From the NCBI GenBank assembly GCA_009777175.1, contig WRMI01000019.1, positions 1 through 47,209 of the forward strand: DNA of 47,209 nt, in the 5' to 3' direction. This stretch comes from Marinilabiliaceae bacterium. GTDB lineage: Bacteria; Bacteroidota; Bacteroidia; Bacteroidales; Marinilabiliaceae. The notes below the pieces were generated by a model. It was given only the letters and a program-made list of their open reading frames with translations, was not told where the DNA came from and ran no database searches. Shown piece after piece: positions 26,963-36,249 of this stretch. The translations under genes and the position numbers were made by a program. The stretch's first letter is position 1, and each line of letters starts with the position of its first letter.

Positions 26963-27868
26963 ATGAATAAAACGGTAGTTCTAATAGTCGGTCCGACAGG
27001 TATAGGAAAAACGGATGTAAGTTTACAACTTGCTGATTATTTCAAAAGTCCGATAATTTCTGCCGATTCCCGTCAAATATATAAAGAAATTCCAATTGGA
27101 ACTGCCGCTCCGACAATAGATGAGTTGCAGAAAGTACCTCATTTTCTTGTGGCAACTCGCTCAATATCCGACTATTACAACGCTTACGAATTTGAACAAG
27201 ATGCCCTCAATATCACCAAAAAACTTTTTAAAAAACATAACCTGATTTTTATGGTTGGCGGTTCAATGATGTATATTGACGCATTCTGCAACGGAATTGA
27301 TGACCTTCCTACAATTGATAACGATTTACGACTTAACATCAAAGAGAAATACGAAAACGAAGGCATCGAATCTATCAGACGGCAGTTGAAACTTTTAGAC
27401 CCTGATTTTTATCATACCGTTGATCTGAAAAATCATAGAAGAGTTATTCATGCTGTTGAAATTTGTTTGATGACGGGTAAACCATACTCATCATTGCGCA
27501 CTAATCCTAAAAGAGAGAGAAATTTCAATATAATTAAAATAGGTTTAACGCTAAATCGTCAGGAGTTATATAACCGTATAAATCAAAGGGTTATTTTAAT
27601 GATGGAAAATGGTTTAGAACAAGAAGCTCTTTCACTTTATGAACATAGAACGCTTAATGCACTCAACACTGTAGGTTACAAAGAGTTATTTGATTATTTC
27701 GATGGTAAATATTCAAAAGAAAAAGCAGTTGAATTAATCCAACGAAACACACGACATTACGCAAAAAAACAGATAACTTGGTTTAAAAGAGATAAAGATA
27801 TAAAGTGGTTCGGAGCAGATGAAATAAGAGATTTGATAGATGAGATAGAGATTTTTAATATTTCCTGA
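26963..27868 (+). CDS. miaA: tRNA dimethylallyltransferase
   Basis: It transfers dimethylallyl to A37 of tRNAs that read UNN codons, the first step toward ms2i6A. At 301 residues the length is normal. The P-loop GPTGIGKTDVS (about residues 9-19), ISADSRQIYKEIPIGTA (about 33-49) and the tRNA-interacting RDIDDLP-equivalent NGIDDLPT are intact. The C-terminal QRNTRHYAKKQITWFKRD matches the conserved anticodon-binding end. It follows the ABC gene after 207 nt of AT-rich DNA containing 'cacaaag' and 'ctttgcg' repeat fragments, so it probably has its own promoter. Confidence 0.94.
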   Translation: MNKTVVLIVGPTGIGKTDVSLQLADYFKSPIISADSRQIYKEIPIGTAAPTIDELQKVPHFLVATRSISDYYNAYEFEQDALNITKKLFKKHNLIFMVGGSMMYIDAFCNGIDDLPTIDNDLRLNIKEKYENEGIESIRRQLKLLDPDFYHTVDLKNHRRVIHAVEICLMTGKPYSSLRTNPKRERNFNIIKIGLTLNRQELYNRINQRVILMMENGLEQEALSLYEHRTLNALNTVGYKELFDYFDGKYSKEKAVELIQRNTRHYAKKQITWFKRDKDIKWFGADEIRDLIDEIEIFNIS

Positions 27869-28084
27869 CTTCAAATAATATCATGTTGCCCGCACTATTT
27901 ACGGACTTCGACAATGCATTGCCCCAAAGGTGTAAAATCTGCATTTTAAGCCACTTTTACGAATTTTTGCGACACATACAGAAAATCTTATATTATTGAT
28001 ATTCGGTGGATTATAAAATTATTTTTTAAAAGAGTTGAAGTCAGGGAAAAGTAATGAGATTTGAGTGTCAAGTAATGAGTTCTT

Positions 28085-28240
28085 GAAACGATAACCTTTG
28101 CGCCCATCGCGTTCTCAACTTTGCGTCTTTGCGGTAAAATTTTTTTATTAACCACAAAGGAACACAAAGGATTCACAAAGAACACAAAGGAATTAGTGTA
28201 AATTCCTGTAATTCGTGGCTAAAAAATAAAAAATATTTTT
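28085..28240. repeat. Composite dispersed repeat (TTTGCG / CACAAAGG / TTCGTGGC)
   Basis: The block GCGTTCTCAACTTTGCGTC, TAACCACAAAGGAACACAAAGG and AATTCGTGGCTAAAAAA is nearly identical to those at 37028-37130 and 37647-37749. It directly precedes the first copy of the duplicated RNA cassette. The 27869-28084 stretch before it shows no gene. Confidence 0.8.
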
Positions 28241-28264
28241 TTTTTTGCATAAAAGAAATTTTCA

Positions 28265-28272
28265 TATATTTG
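28265..28272 (+). promoter_or_regulatory. TATATTTG promoter box of RNA cassette A
   Basis: The box is followed by GCAACTCATTTGAC and preceded by a long T run and GCATAAAAGAAATTT. The corresponding position in cassette B (28737-28744) has the same box with almost the same flanks. Confidence 0.65.
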
Positions 28273-28278
28273 CAACTC

Positions 28279-28508
28279 ATTTGACAACCAAAATTGCCAA
28301 ACGAACTGGTGCTAACGAGCACAGTATTAGATAGATAAATAGCGAATGCTATTAGTTCTCAACTTTCATTTCCACAGGTAACTTGATAAGTCGAGTTATC
28401 ACCAGCGAGAACAACATAGGAAGCGTTGCGTACGCAGCGTGGATCGTTTGTTTGATGGTGAGGGTGTGGAACCTGAAAGGTGAACAAAAAAGAGTTCCAC
28501 GCTTTTTT
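28279..28508 (+). ncRNA. Unidentified structured RNA, cassette A
   Basis: A stand-alone transcript of about 230 nt runs from its own promoter to a T6 terminator. The 5' domain holds GAACT...AGTTC closing a two-hairpin unit (GTGCT/AGCAC and AATAGC-GAAT-GCTATT). The 3' domain has a long helix: CTTTCA (28363-28368) with TGAAAG (28474-28479), and TTCCACA (28370-28376) with TGTGGAA (28465-28471). The 3' strand of that helix can instead pair as GTGTGGAAC (28464-28472) with GTTCCACGC (28494-28502) to form the terminator. The family is not recognised; 6S-like and 'Bacteroidales-1' type RNAs are candidates to test. Confidence 0.7.
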
Positions 28509-28539
28509 ATTTATCTAAAACAAAAAAAGTACATTGAAA

Positions 28540-28618
28540 TATAGTGGATAGTGGTCAGTGGTTAGTGATTAGTGATTAGTGATTAGCGGTTAGTGATTAG
28601 TGGTTAGTGGTTAGTGTG
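28540..28618. repeat. 7-bp satellite array (GTTAGTG type) with trailing palindrome
   Basis: About 11 heptamers GTTAGTG/ATTAGTG/GTCAGTG lie between the two RNA cassettes. They are followed by the perfect palindrome GACGTGGC-GT-GCCACGTC (28623-28640). Confidence 0.85.
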
Positions 28619-28736
28619 TAGGGACGTGGCGTGCCACGTCTCAACAGACACACAACAAAATAATTAGTGTAAATTCGTGTAATTCGTGGCTAAAAAAATA
28701 AAAAATAATTTTTTTTTTGCATAAAATAATTTTTCA

Positions 28737-28744
28737 TATATTTG
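28737..28744 (+). promoter_or_regulatory. TATATTTG promoter box of RNA cassette B
   Basis: The box and context are the same as in cassette A: T run, GCATAAAATAAT, TATATTTG, then GCACCTCATTTGAC. Confidence 0.65.
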
Positions 28745-28750
28745 CACCTC

Positions 28751-28976
28751 ATTTGACAACCAAAATTGCCAAACGAACTGATGCTAACGAGCACAGTATG
28801 AGATAGATAAGTAGCGAGTGCTATTAGTTCTTGACTTACAATTCCACGTAGCCTGATTTTCAGGTTAGCAATGAGAACGAATAAGAAACGTCGCGGTAAG
28901 TGGCGTGGAAGCTTGTTAATTGCTAAGGGCGTGGAAACCTGTAAGTCAGACAGATGATAAAATTCCACGCTTTTTT
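28751..28976 (+). ncRNA. Unidentified structured RNA, cassette B
   Basis: A paralogue of cassette A. The first ~90 nt differ at only a handful of positions, while the 3' domain has diverged with compensatory changes. GACTTACA (28833-28840) pairs with TGTAAGTC (28940-28947), and TTCCACG (28842-28848) with CGTGGAA (28930-28936). An inner hairpin CCTGA/TCAGG replaces the AT-rich one of A. The strand GCGTGGAA (28929-28936) is again shared with the terminator strand TTCCACGC (28963-28970), followed by T6. It ends 76 nt before the longest start of the BspA-type gene, so it could also act as a leader. Confidence 0.7.
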
Positions 28977-29052
28977 ATTTATCAAAAACATTGAAAATTA
29001 GAAATTTATAGATAATTCATATATTACTCACAACTTTTAAAAAATTTAACAA

Positions 29053-32000
29053 ATGGTAAAATTGAATTCTAAAACGGGCAGCGCGAGGAGGAACCTTGCA
29101 GCAGCTCAAAGGTACGCAAAACCATCGGTTGCAAAAATTGAAGCCAACCCAAATGGAACACGCGAACGGGCAAACATGTTTGCTTGCCCAAATGAAACGA
29201 CGTATAAGATACGTCCGAATGTTGAGGCAAACCTGAGTGTTTGTCCAAATGGTAACCAAACGCTAACCCACAATCTATCAAAACGCTTTCTGGGTACAAG
29301 GCATGGTTACAGAGCCAAGACGATGTATGCCTTCTCCGAAATGAGAAAAATTTTGGTTTTGGCAATTTTAATGTCATTGCCATTTATAGCAAAGTCGCAA
29401 AGTAGTGGAAGTAACATCGACCTTTCCTACAATCACACATCAAATGTTTCAGGTACAGGATGGTCCTATAATGCGACAACCCAGGTTTACACTATTTCAA
29501 CCAACGCAACGGGGATTACTATATCGGGCAATAATTCAGGGTCACAGAGACGAATTGTAGCACTTGGTACGGCAAGTATAACGCTTAACAACGTTTCTAT
29601 AACACTTGGAGAAGATAATTGTCCATTGCAGATTAACTTAGGAAATGTAACCATTACTCTTTTGGGAACAAATACATTAACTGCAGGTAATAATCGAGCA
29701 GGCATTCAAACAGCAGCCACAACAACACTTATAATTACGGGCGAGGGCAGTTTAAATGCAACAGGCGGAAATGGAAGTGCTGGAATTGGTGGAAGCAGAG
29801 GAATAAATGCAAGTAACTCAAATGGAAATTTTTGGGAACCAGACCCTGGCGGAGCGACTGGCACTATAATTATCAATAGTGGAACAATTATAGCAAATGG
29901 AGGATCTGACGCTGCCGGCATTGGAGGCGGAAGAGGAGGCAACGGAACAAGTAACATAAACTACCTTCATGGCGCAGCCGGTGGCTCTGGAGGAACAATT
30001 ACTATAAATGGAGGAACTGTGATTGTAACAGGGGGAACAAACGCAGGAGCAATAGGAGGAGGAAGAGGAGGAAACGGAAGCTGCATTTTAACATGTGGAA
30101 ACGGTGGTGCAGGGGGCGCAGGTGGTACAATTACCATTACAGGAGGTACAATCACAACAAGCGGTGGTAATGGCGGCATTGGATTTGGTGGAAGTGGTGG
30201 AAATGCCGGAAATGGAATCGGTGGCAACAATGGTGCAACTGGCGCAAATGGTACCCTAAATATGAATGGGAACGGGATTGTATTTACAACAAGTGCAACA
30301 AGCTCGGGCAGCAGAACAGGAGGAATTCTTGTTGTGGGAAATACAACGAATTGGTATGGTGGAAACGATTTTACTATGTCATCAAGTGGCAACATACCTT
30401 CTGGTTATACGTTGACAATTGCAAACGGCAGAAGCTTTTCTGTTGCATCGGGGGTTACCTTGTCGATAAATAGTGGAGGTACCTTAGCAAATAACGGAAC
30501 TGTAACACCTGCAAACGGCTCTTCAATAATCATAAATGGTTCACGTACAGGCAATTTGATACAGGGAGCCAATGTGAGTGCACCAACACTAAATAACCGA
30601 ACAGCAACAACTATTACAATATACTCATCGCAGCTTTTAGCATACACATCACAATGGGTAGAATATGCATGTGTTACATCTAATAGTCCACCATCAAGCG
30701 GATGGCAATCCTCAACATCATTCGCAGTAAACTCAACATCGACATATTACATTTTTGCACGTTCAGCATCAAATAGTGATTTTCAAACAGGAAGTACTTC
30801 AAGTTCTCTAACAGTGGGTCCTCCTTGTATTCCTGTAACAAGTATTACAGGCGTGCCATCATCCACAAATGCAGGAACTCCGCTGACACTTTCAGGTACG
30901 GTAAATCCTTCTAATGCTACAAATAAAACAATAAACTGGAGTGTTCAAAATGCGGGTGGTACAGGTGCTTCAATAAGCGGAAACACACTATATACAACTT
31001 CAGCAGGAACTGTTACTGTTAGAGCAACAATTACAAATGGAAATTGTACAAGCAATTATACACAAGATTTTAGTATTGCTGTATCGGCAGCTCCTATTCC
31101 TATTATTACTATAAACACACACCCGGAACCAATAACAGAAGTAACTGAAGGAATTATTTCAGGCAACTTATCTGTTTCAGCAAGCGTAACACAAGGCGCA
31201 ACACTTAGTTATCAGTGGCATAGCAATACAACAAACAGCAATTCGGGAGGTACCATTATTTCAGGGGAAACAAATGCAAGTTTTCCAATCCCAACAACCC
31301 TCACAATAGGAACATATTACTACTATTGTGTGGTAAGTGCTACTGGTGGAGCAACATCAGTTACATCAAATGTGGGGATAGTAAATGTATTACCATTCAT
31401 CAGCTGTGTACAAATTGCAAGCGGACAAACTGGAAATCTGCAATGGTTGTTATGTTCTGATGGTACTCTTTCTATTAGTGGAGTGGGAACTATGCCAAAT
31501 TACAGCGGTACTGCACCTTGGTACAGTTATAGGACTGATATAACACAAGTTGTTATTGGAAGCGGCGTTGCAACAATAGGAAATTTGGCGTTTCTAAATT
31601 GCAGCAATCTTGAATTAATTGAAATGTCAAGTGTAACATCTATTGGAAATTATGCGTTTCAAGGTTGCAGTGGATTAACTGAACTGATAATTCCCAATAG
31701 TGTAACTTCAATAGGCAGCGGTGCGTTTTACAGTTGTAGTGGATTAACAGAACTAACAATTGGAAATAGCGTAACAGAAATATCCAATCCATTTTTCGGA
31801 TGCAGTGGTCTAAAAAAAGTATTTATATCTGATGGCACAGAATTACTTACATTGAATAGCTATTCATTTGCCTCTAGTCCGATTGAAGAGGTTTATATGG
31901 GGAGAAATGTAGAAAATAGTTCTGAAAGTAGTTTGTTCGGAACTGCTGTTGAAGTATTAACCATTGGAAATTGTGTAACTTCAATCTGCAATTATGCATT

Positions 32001-35000
32001 TCGAAATTGTAGTGGATTAACAGAACTAACAATTGGGAATAGCGTAACTTCAATCAGTAATTATGCATTTTACAATTGTACCGGACTAACGGAACTAACT
32101 ATTGGAAATAGCGTAACTTCAATCGGTAACAATGCATTTCAAAATTGCAGCGGACTTACAGAACTAACCATACCAAATAGCGTGACGTCAATCGGTAATT
32201 CTGCGTTTTCTGGATGTAGCGGACTTGCAGAACTAACCATACCAAATAGCGTAACTTCAATCAGTAATTATGCATTTCAAAATTGCAGCGGACTTACAGA
32301 ACTAACCATACCAAATAGCGTAACTTCAATCGGTAACAATGCATTTCAAAGTTGTAGTGGACTTGCAGAACTAAGCATTGGAAAAAGCGTTACAACAATT
32401 GGAAGTTATGCATTTGAAAGTTGCAGTGGATTAACTGAACTGATAATACCCAATAGTGTAATTTCAATAGGACAGAGGGCGTTTTATAATTGCAGCACAT
32501 TAAAAAAAGTTGTAATAAGTGACGGATCAGAATTATTAATAACATTAAATAATACAACAAATAATACCAACCATCCTTTTGCTTCTTGCCCTATTGAAGT
32601 GGTTTATATGGGGCGAAATGTAGAATATAATCAAAGCATTAATGCTGCATTCTTCGGTACTACGGTTGAGGTACTTACTATTGGAAATAGCGTTACCTCA
32701 ATAGGCAATTATGCGTTTGTAAATTGCAGCGGGCTAACAGAACTAACCATTGGAAATAGCGTTACTTCAATCGGAGAACGGGCGTTTTCTGGTTGCAATG
32801 GATTAACTGAACTGATAATTCCCAATAGTGTTACCTCAATAGGCAATTATGCGTTTCAAAATTGCACCGGACTAACAGAACTGACCATACCAAATAGCGT
32901 GACTTCAATCGGCGTTTATACGTTTTATGGTTGCAGTGGATTAACAGAACTAACAATACCAAATAGCGTTACTACAATTGGTGGTTATGCATTTTCCGGT
33001 TGCAGCGGACTAACTGAACTGATAATACCAAATAGCGTAATTTCAATAGGAAGTGGTGCGTTTCAAAATTGTAGTGGATTAACAGAACTAACAATTGGGA
33101 ATAGCGTTACTTCGATCGGCAATAATGCGTTTCAAAATTGCACCGGACTATCAGAACTGGCCATACCAAATAGCGTTACTTCAATCGGAAATAGTGCGTT
33201 TTACAATTGCAGCATATTACGAAAAGTTGTAATAAGCGACGGATCAGAATTATTATCATTAAATATAACAAGTACTACACAAAAACCTTTTGATTCTTGC
33301 CCTATTGAAGAGGTTTATATGGGGCGAAATGTAGAATATAGTTATGGATATAGTTATGTATATAGTTTGTTCGGAACTGCTGTTGAAGTATTAACCATTG
33401 GAAATTGTGTAACTTCAATTGGCGTGGGTGCTTTTTCTGGTTGCAGCGGACTAACTGAATTAACAATTGGAAATAGTGTTACTACAATTTACGGCAGTGC
33501 GTTTTCTTATTGCAGTGGATTAACTGAACTAACCATACCAAATAGCGTTACTACAATTGGTGGTTATGCGTTTGAAAATTGCAACGGACTAAAAATAGTT
33601 ATTTTTAGTGACGGTACTGAACAATTAACATTGGGCGGTGATGCTCATGGTAGTGCTCATGTTATTTTTCAAAATTGTCCGATTGAAGTGGTTTACATGG
33701 GGAGAGATTTAGAATATACACTAATGCTAGGTTTTTCGTTATTCGGTACTTCATTTAATCATCTTACCATTGGTAATAGCGTAACTTCAATTGTCCCGGG
33801 TGCGTTTTGGGGTTGCCAGGGACTAAAAAAAGTAGTAATAAGTGACAGTGAATTATTATTGACTTTAAATGCTTTTCCTTATAGTCCTTTTGTCTCTTGC
33901 CCAATAGAAGAGGTTTATATGGGGAGAAATGTTCAAAAAAATTCTATTTCCGGTATTTTATTCGGTACGGCTGTTGAGATACTAACCATCGGAAATAGCG
34001 TTACATCAATCGGTAATGAAGCATTTCAGTATTGTAGCGAACTAACTGAATTAACAATTGGAAATAGTGTTACATCAATCGGAACTGATGCGTTTCAAAA
34101 TTGCAGCGGACTAACAGAACTGATAATACCAAATAGCGTTACTACAATTGGTGGTTATGCTTTTGGGAGTTGTACTAGTTTGATCAATATAATAAACCAT
34201 GCTGTAACGCCGCAAACAATAAATGCCAATAACGTATTTTCTAATGTGAATAGAAGCCTTATTACTTTGCATGTGCCAGTATGTACTGATGCAGACTATC
34301 TTTCAGCAGGTTGGACAGGCTTTGGTAGTATTGTAGAAATAGAGGGCAGTGGCACACCACCCATTATAATTACTACTACACTCCCAGATGGCACAGTAGG
34401 TATTCCTTATTCACAAATTTTTGAAGTTGATGGTTGTGAAATAACAAATAGTATTCAAGTGGGCAATTTGCCTATAGGTTTAACTTTTAATAGTACAACT
34501 GGCGTAATATCAGGCACACCAACAACCGCGGGTACTTTTAACTTTATCATTAAATCAGAAAATGTTGCAGGTTTTGATGAAAAAGAGTTGTCAATTGAAA
34601 TAGGCAAAGGAACCCCAATCGTAACTTTCCCAACTAGCGCAACGCTTGTTTATGGTCAAACGCTTGCTGAGGCGGTATTGTCAGGTCATGATGGTGATGG
34701 CGTATTTGCTTTTACAAATTCAACTATAGCCCCAACAGTTGCACAAAGCGGAGAGCTTTATGAAATGCTGTTTACGCCGACAGAAACCAATAATTATAAT
34801 AATGTATCGCAGGATGTTGCAATAATAGTAGAAAAAGCAACTCCAACTTATACAGAACCAGCCGGATTAACTGCAACTTATGGCGATTTACTTTCAAGTG
34901 TAATGTTGCCAGAGCAATGGGCATGGCAAAATCCTACAGATTATGTCGGTAATGCAGGAGAACAAACCCATAAAGCAACATTTACGCCAGATGATACTGA

Positions 35001-35832
35001 TAATTATATTGTTGCTACAGATGTTGATGTAACAATAACTATAGCAAAGGCAACAGGTGCATTAGTTTCAACCCCCTCGCTTCATGATAAAACATGCAGC
35101 AGTATAACAATTAATCCTATATCAGAGCCAGAAAGCGGTCAAGCAATAGAATATGCTCGCAGCTATAGTGATATAGCGCCCTCACATCCAAACGATTGGC
35201 AAATTTCAAATGTATTTGATGATTTAACCGCAGAAACTCAATATTTTATCTTTGCTCGCGCAGCCGAAAATGAAAATTATCACGTTGGCAATGTTTCATC
35301 TTCGCTGTTAGTAACAACAGAACCTGTTTTTATAACTACTACAACTTTGCCTGATGGTTTAATAAATGAGGCATATAGCCAAACGCTTGATATATCCTGT
35401 AATCCGCCATATACGTGGAGTGTTATTTCAGGCAGTTTGCCAAATGGTTTGAACATAGACAGTACCACCGGTGAAATTTCAGGTATTCCAACGGTTGTTG
35501 GTACATTTAATTTCACGGTAAGAGCAAGCAATAACACAGGCAATGCAACGCAAGTATTATCAATTTATATCGGTAACTTAGGTATAGATAATATTTCGCA
35601 AAATGGAAAACTGCAGGTTTATCCAAATCCGACGAGTGGCCAGTTTTCAGTAGTGAGTAGTGAGATATCAGTATTTAGTATTGAGATATTTGATGCGGCA
35701 GGTCGTCTCGTCCACCGTGAACCGTGTACCATGAACCGTGCAACCGTTGAAATAGACATTTCGCATTTATCAACGGGAGTTTATTTTGTGAAGGTGGGAA
35801 ATGAAATTGTAAAAATAGTGGTTAGTGGTTAG
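29053..35832 (+). CDS. Giant BspA-type leucine-rich-repeat surface protein with T9SS sorting domain
   Basis: A 2259-residue frame. A typical signal peptide MRKILVLAILMSLPFIAKSQ begins only at residue 97 (ATG at 29341), so the true start may be 29341. The upstream part resembles repeat-derived sequence. Then come a Gly/Asn-rich beta-helix-like region (about 230-400), two Ig-like stretches (about 590-780), and about 35 BspA-type LRRs of 23 residues (LTELTIPNSVTSIGNYAFQN pattern, about 800-1712) interrupted by PIEEVYMGRNVE modules. These are followed by a putative-Ig (LPDGTVGIPYSQ) repeat, MBG-like modules, a second putative-Ig domain, and a C-terminal VYPNPTSGQF...GVYFVKVGNE sorting domain for type IX secretion. 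BspA-type proteins mediate adhesion. The last residues and stop codon are read from a 7-bp satellite. Confidence 0.85.
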   Translation: MVKLNSKTGSARRNLAAAQRYAKPSVAKIEANPNGTRERANMFACPNETTYKIRPNVEANLSVCPNGNQTLTHNLSKRFLGTRHGYRAKTMYAFSEMRKILVLAILMSLPFIAKSQSSGSNIDLSYNHTSNVSGTGWSYNATTQVYTISTNATGITISGNNSGSQRRIVALGTASITLNNVSITLGEDNCPLQINLGNVTITLLGTNTLTAGNNRAGIQTAATTTLIITGEGSLNATGGNGSAGIGGSRGINASNSNGNFWEPDPGGATGTIIINSGTIIANGGSDAAGIGGGRGGNGTSNINYLHGAAGGSGGTITINGGTVIVTGGTNAGAIGGGRGGNGSCILTCGNGGAGGAGGTITITGGTITTSGGNGGIGFGGSGGNAGNGIGGNNGATGANGTLNMNGNGIVFTTSATSSGSRTGGILVVGNTTNWYGGNDFTMSSSGNIPSGYTLTIANGRSFSVASGVTLSINSGGTLANNGTVTPANGSSIIINGSRTGNLIQGANVSAPTLNNRTATTITIYSSQLLAYTSQWVEYACVTSNSPPSSGWQSSTSFAVNSTSTYYIFARSASNSDFQTGSTSSSLTVGPPCIPVTSITGVPSSTNAGTPLTLSGTVNPSNATNKTINWSVQNAGGTGASISGNTLYTTSAGTVTVRATITNGNCTSNYTQDFSIAVSAAPIPIITINTHPEPITEVTEGIISGNLSVSASVTQGATLSYQWHSNTTNSNSGGTIISGETNASFPIPTTLTIGTYYYYCVVSATGGATSVTSNVGIVNVLPFISCVQIASGQTGNLQWLLCSDGTLSISGVGTMPNYSGTAPWYSYRTDITQVVIGSGVATIGNLAFLNCSNLELIEMSSVTSIGNYAFQGCSGLTELIIPNSVTSIGSGAFYSCSGLTELTIGNSVTEISNPFFGCSGLKKVFISDGTELLTLNSYSFASSPIEEVYMGRNVENSSESSLFGTAVEVLTIGNCVTSICNYAFRNCSGLTELTIGNSVTSISNYAFYNCTGLTELTIGNSVTSIGNNAFQNCSGLTELTIPNSVTSIGNSAFSGCSGLAELTIPNSVTSISNYAFQNCSGLTELTIPNSVTSIGNNAFQSCSGLAELSIGKSVTTIGSYAFESCSGLTELIIPNSVISIGQRAFYNCSTLKKVVISDGSELLITLNNTTNNTNHPFASCPIEVVYMGRNVEYNQSINAAFFGTTVEVLTIGNSVTSIGNYAFVNCSGLTELTIGNSVTSIGERAFSGCNGLTELIIPNSVTSIGNYAFQNCTGLTELTIPNSVTSIGVYTFYGCSGLTELTIPNSVTTIGGYAFSGCSGLTELIIPNSVISIGSGAFQNCSGLTELTIGNSVTSIGNNAFQNCTGLSELAIPNSVTSIGNSAFYNCSILRKVVISDGSELLSLNITSTTQKPFDSCPIEEVYMGRNVEYSYGYSYVYSLFGTAVEVLTIGNCVTSIGVGAFSGCSGLTELTIGNSVTTIYGSAFSYCSGLTELTIPNSVTTIGGYAFENCNGLKIVIFSDGTEQLTLGGDAHGSAHVIFQNCPIEVVYMGRDLEYTLMLGFSLFGTSFNHLTIGNSVTSIVPGAFWGCQGLKKVVISDSELLLTLNAFPYSPFVSCPIEEVYMGRNVQKNSISGILFGTAVEILTIGNSVTSIGNEAFQYCSELTELTIGNSVTSIGTDAFQNCSGLTELIIPNSVTTIGGYAFGSCTSLINIINHAVTPQTINANNVFSNVNRSLITLHVPVCTDADYLSAGWTGFGSIVEIEGSGTPPIIITTTLPDGTVGIPYSQIFEVDGCEITNSIQVGNLPIGLTFNSTTGVISGTPTTAGTFNFIIKSENVAGFDEKELSIEIGKGTPIVTFPTSATLVYGQTLAEAVLSGHDGDGVFAFTNSTIAPTVAQSGELYEMLFTPTETNNYNNVSQDVAIIVEKATPTYTEPAGLTATYGDLLSSVMLPEQWAWQNPTDYVGNAGEQTHKATFTPDDTDNYIVATDVDVTITIAKATGALVSTPSLHDKTCSSITINPISEPESGQAIEYARSYSDIAPSHPNDWQISNVFDDLTAETQYFIFARAAENENYHVGNVSSSLLVTTEPVFITTTTLPDGLINEAYSQTLDISCNPPYTWSVISGSLPNGLNIDSTTGEISGIPTVVGTFNFTVRASNNTGNATQVLSIYIGNLGIDNISQNGKLQVYPNPTSGQFSVVSSEISVFSIEIFDAAGRLVHREPCTMNRATVEIDISHLSTGVYFVKVGNEIVKIVVSG
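31560..34180 (+). repeat. Tandem 69-bp LRR coding repeats
   Basis: Units of 69 bp (23 codons) are strongly similar at DNA level, including silent positions. Recurrent blocks are GAACTAACCATACCAAATAG, CGTAACTTCAATCGGTAA and CATTTCAAAATTGCAGCGGA. Near-identity of neighbouring units implies recent unequal exchange or gene conversion. A longer module ending in GAGGTTTATATGGGG recurs about six times among the units. Confidence 0.88.
35645..35745 (+). repeat. 7-bp satellites inside the T9SS sorting-domain coding sequence
   Basis: Positions 35648-35690 read AGTAGTGAGTAGTGAGATAT and then CAGTATTTAGTATTGAG, the same heptamers found between genes. Positions 35713-35744 are ACCGTGA/ACCGTGT/ACCATGA/ACCGTGC units. 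They encode SVVSSEISVFSIEI and HREPCTMNRATVE. Confidence 0.8.
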
Positions 35833-35944
35833 TGGTTAGCGGTTAGTGGTTAGCGGTTAGTAGTTAGCTGTTAGTGGTTAGCGGTTAGTGATTAGTAGGG
35901 GCGACTTTCAAAGTCGCCCCGAATCTCACAACCTAAAATTAGTG
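35820..35944. repeat. 7-bp satellite plus hairpin unit; left direct repeat of the retropepsin cassette
   Basis: GTTAGTG/GTTAGCG heptamers supply the stop codon of the BspA-type gene and continue for about 75 bp. A GC-rich hairpin GGGGCGACTTT-C-AAAGTCGCCCC (35898-35920) follows, then GAATCTCACAACCTAAAATT. The block 35872-35944 recurs without visible change at 36914-36985. Confidence 0.85.
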
Positions 35945-36186
35945 ATATTTCGTGAAATTAGTGGCTAAAACTAACCTTTGCGCGACTTCGTGGTAAAAAA
36001 ATCTAACCACAAAGGATTCACAAAGGATTCACAAAGTAATGAGTAATGAGATTTGAGTATCAAGTAATGAGTTCGTGAAATAACTTATTTCCCCTGTATA
36101 AATTTTTTTTTCATTTTGATGCTTGATATATTTGAAAATATTATCTATCTTTCCTCTGTAAAAAAATTTTTTTTCATTATACACGC

Positions 36187-36216
36187 TTGAAATTCCCAAA
36201 ATTTCATCTAATTTTG
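36187..36216 (+). promoter_or_regulatory. Bacteroidota-type promoter, TTG-N19-TAATTTTG
   Basis: A TTG at 36187-36189 and TAATTTTG at 36209-36216 are separated by exactly 19 nt. It lies 34 nt upstream of the small gene preceding the retropepsin and is closely similar to the promoter at 3492-3521. Confidence 0.7.
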
Positions 36217-36249
36217 CGGTTTGAAAAAAATCTATAAAATGAATTATTT

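Noticed and set aside
28279-28976. Retron non-coding RNA (msr/msd)
   Set aside because: No retron reverse transcriptase is nearby; the only RT in the window is the DGR enzyme 15 kb away. Each unit has its own promoter and terminator.
29487-30647. Several Pro-rich minus-strand frames opposite the Gly-rich region of the BspA-type gene
   Set aside because: They are antisense shadows caused by the GGN-rich codons of the real gene.
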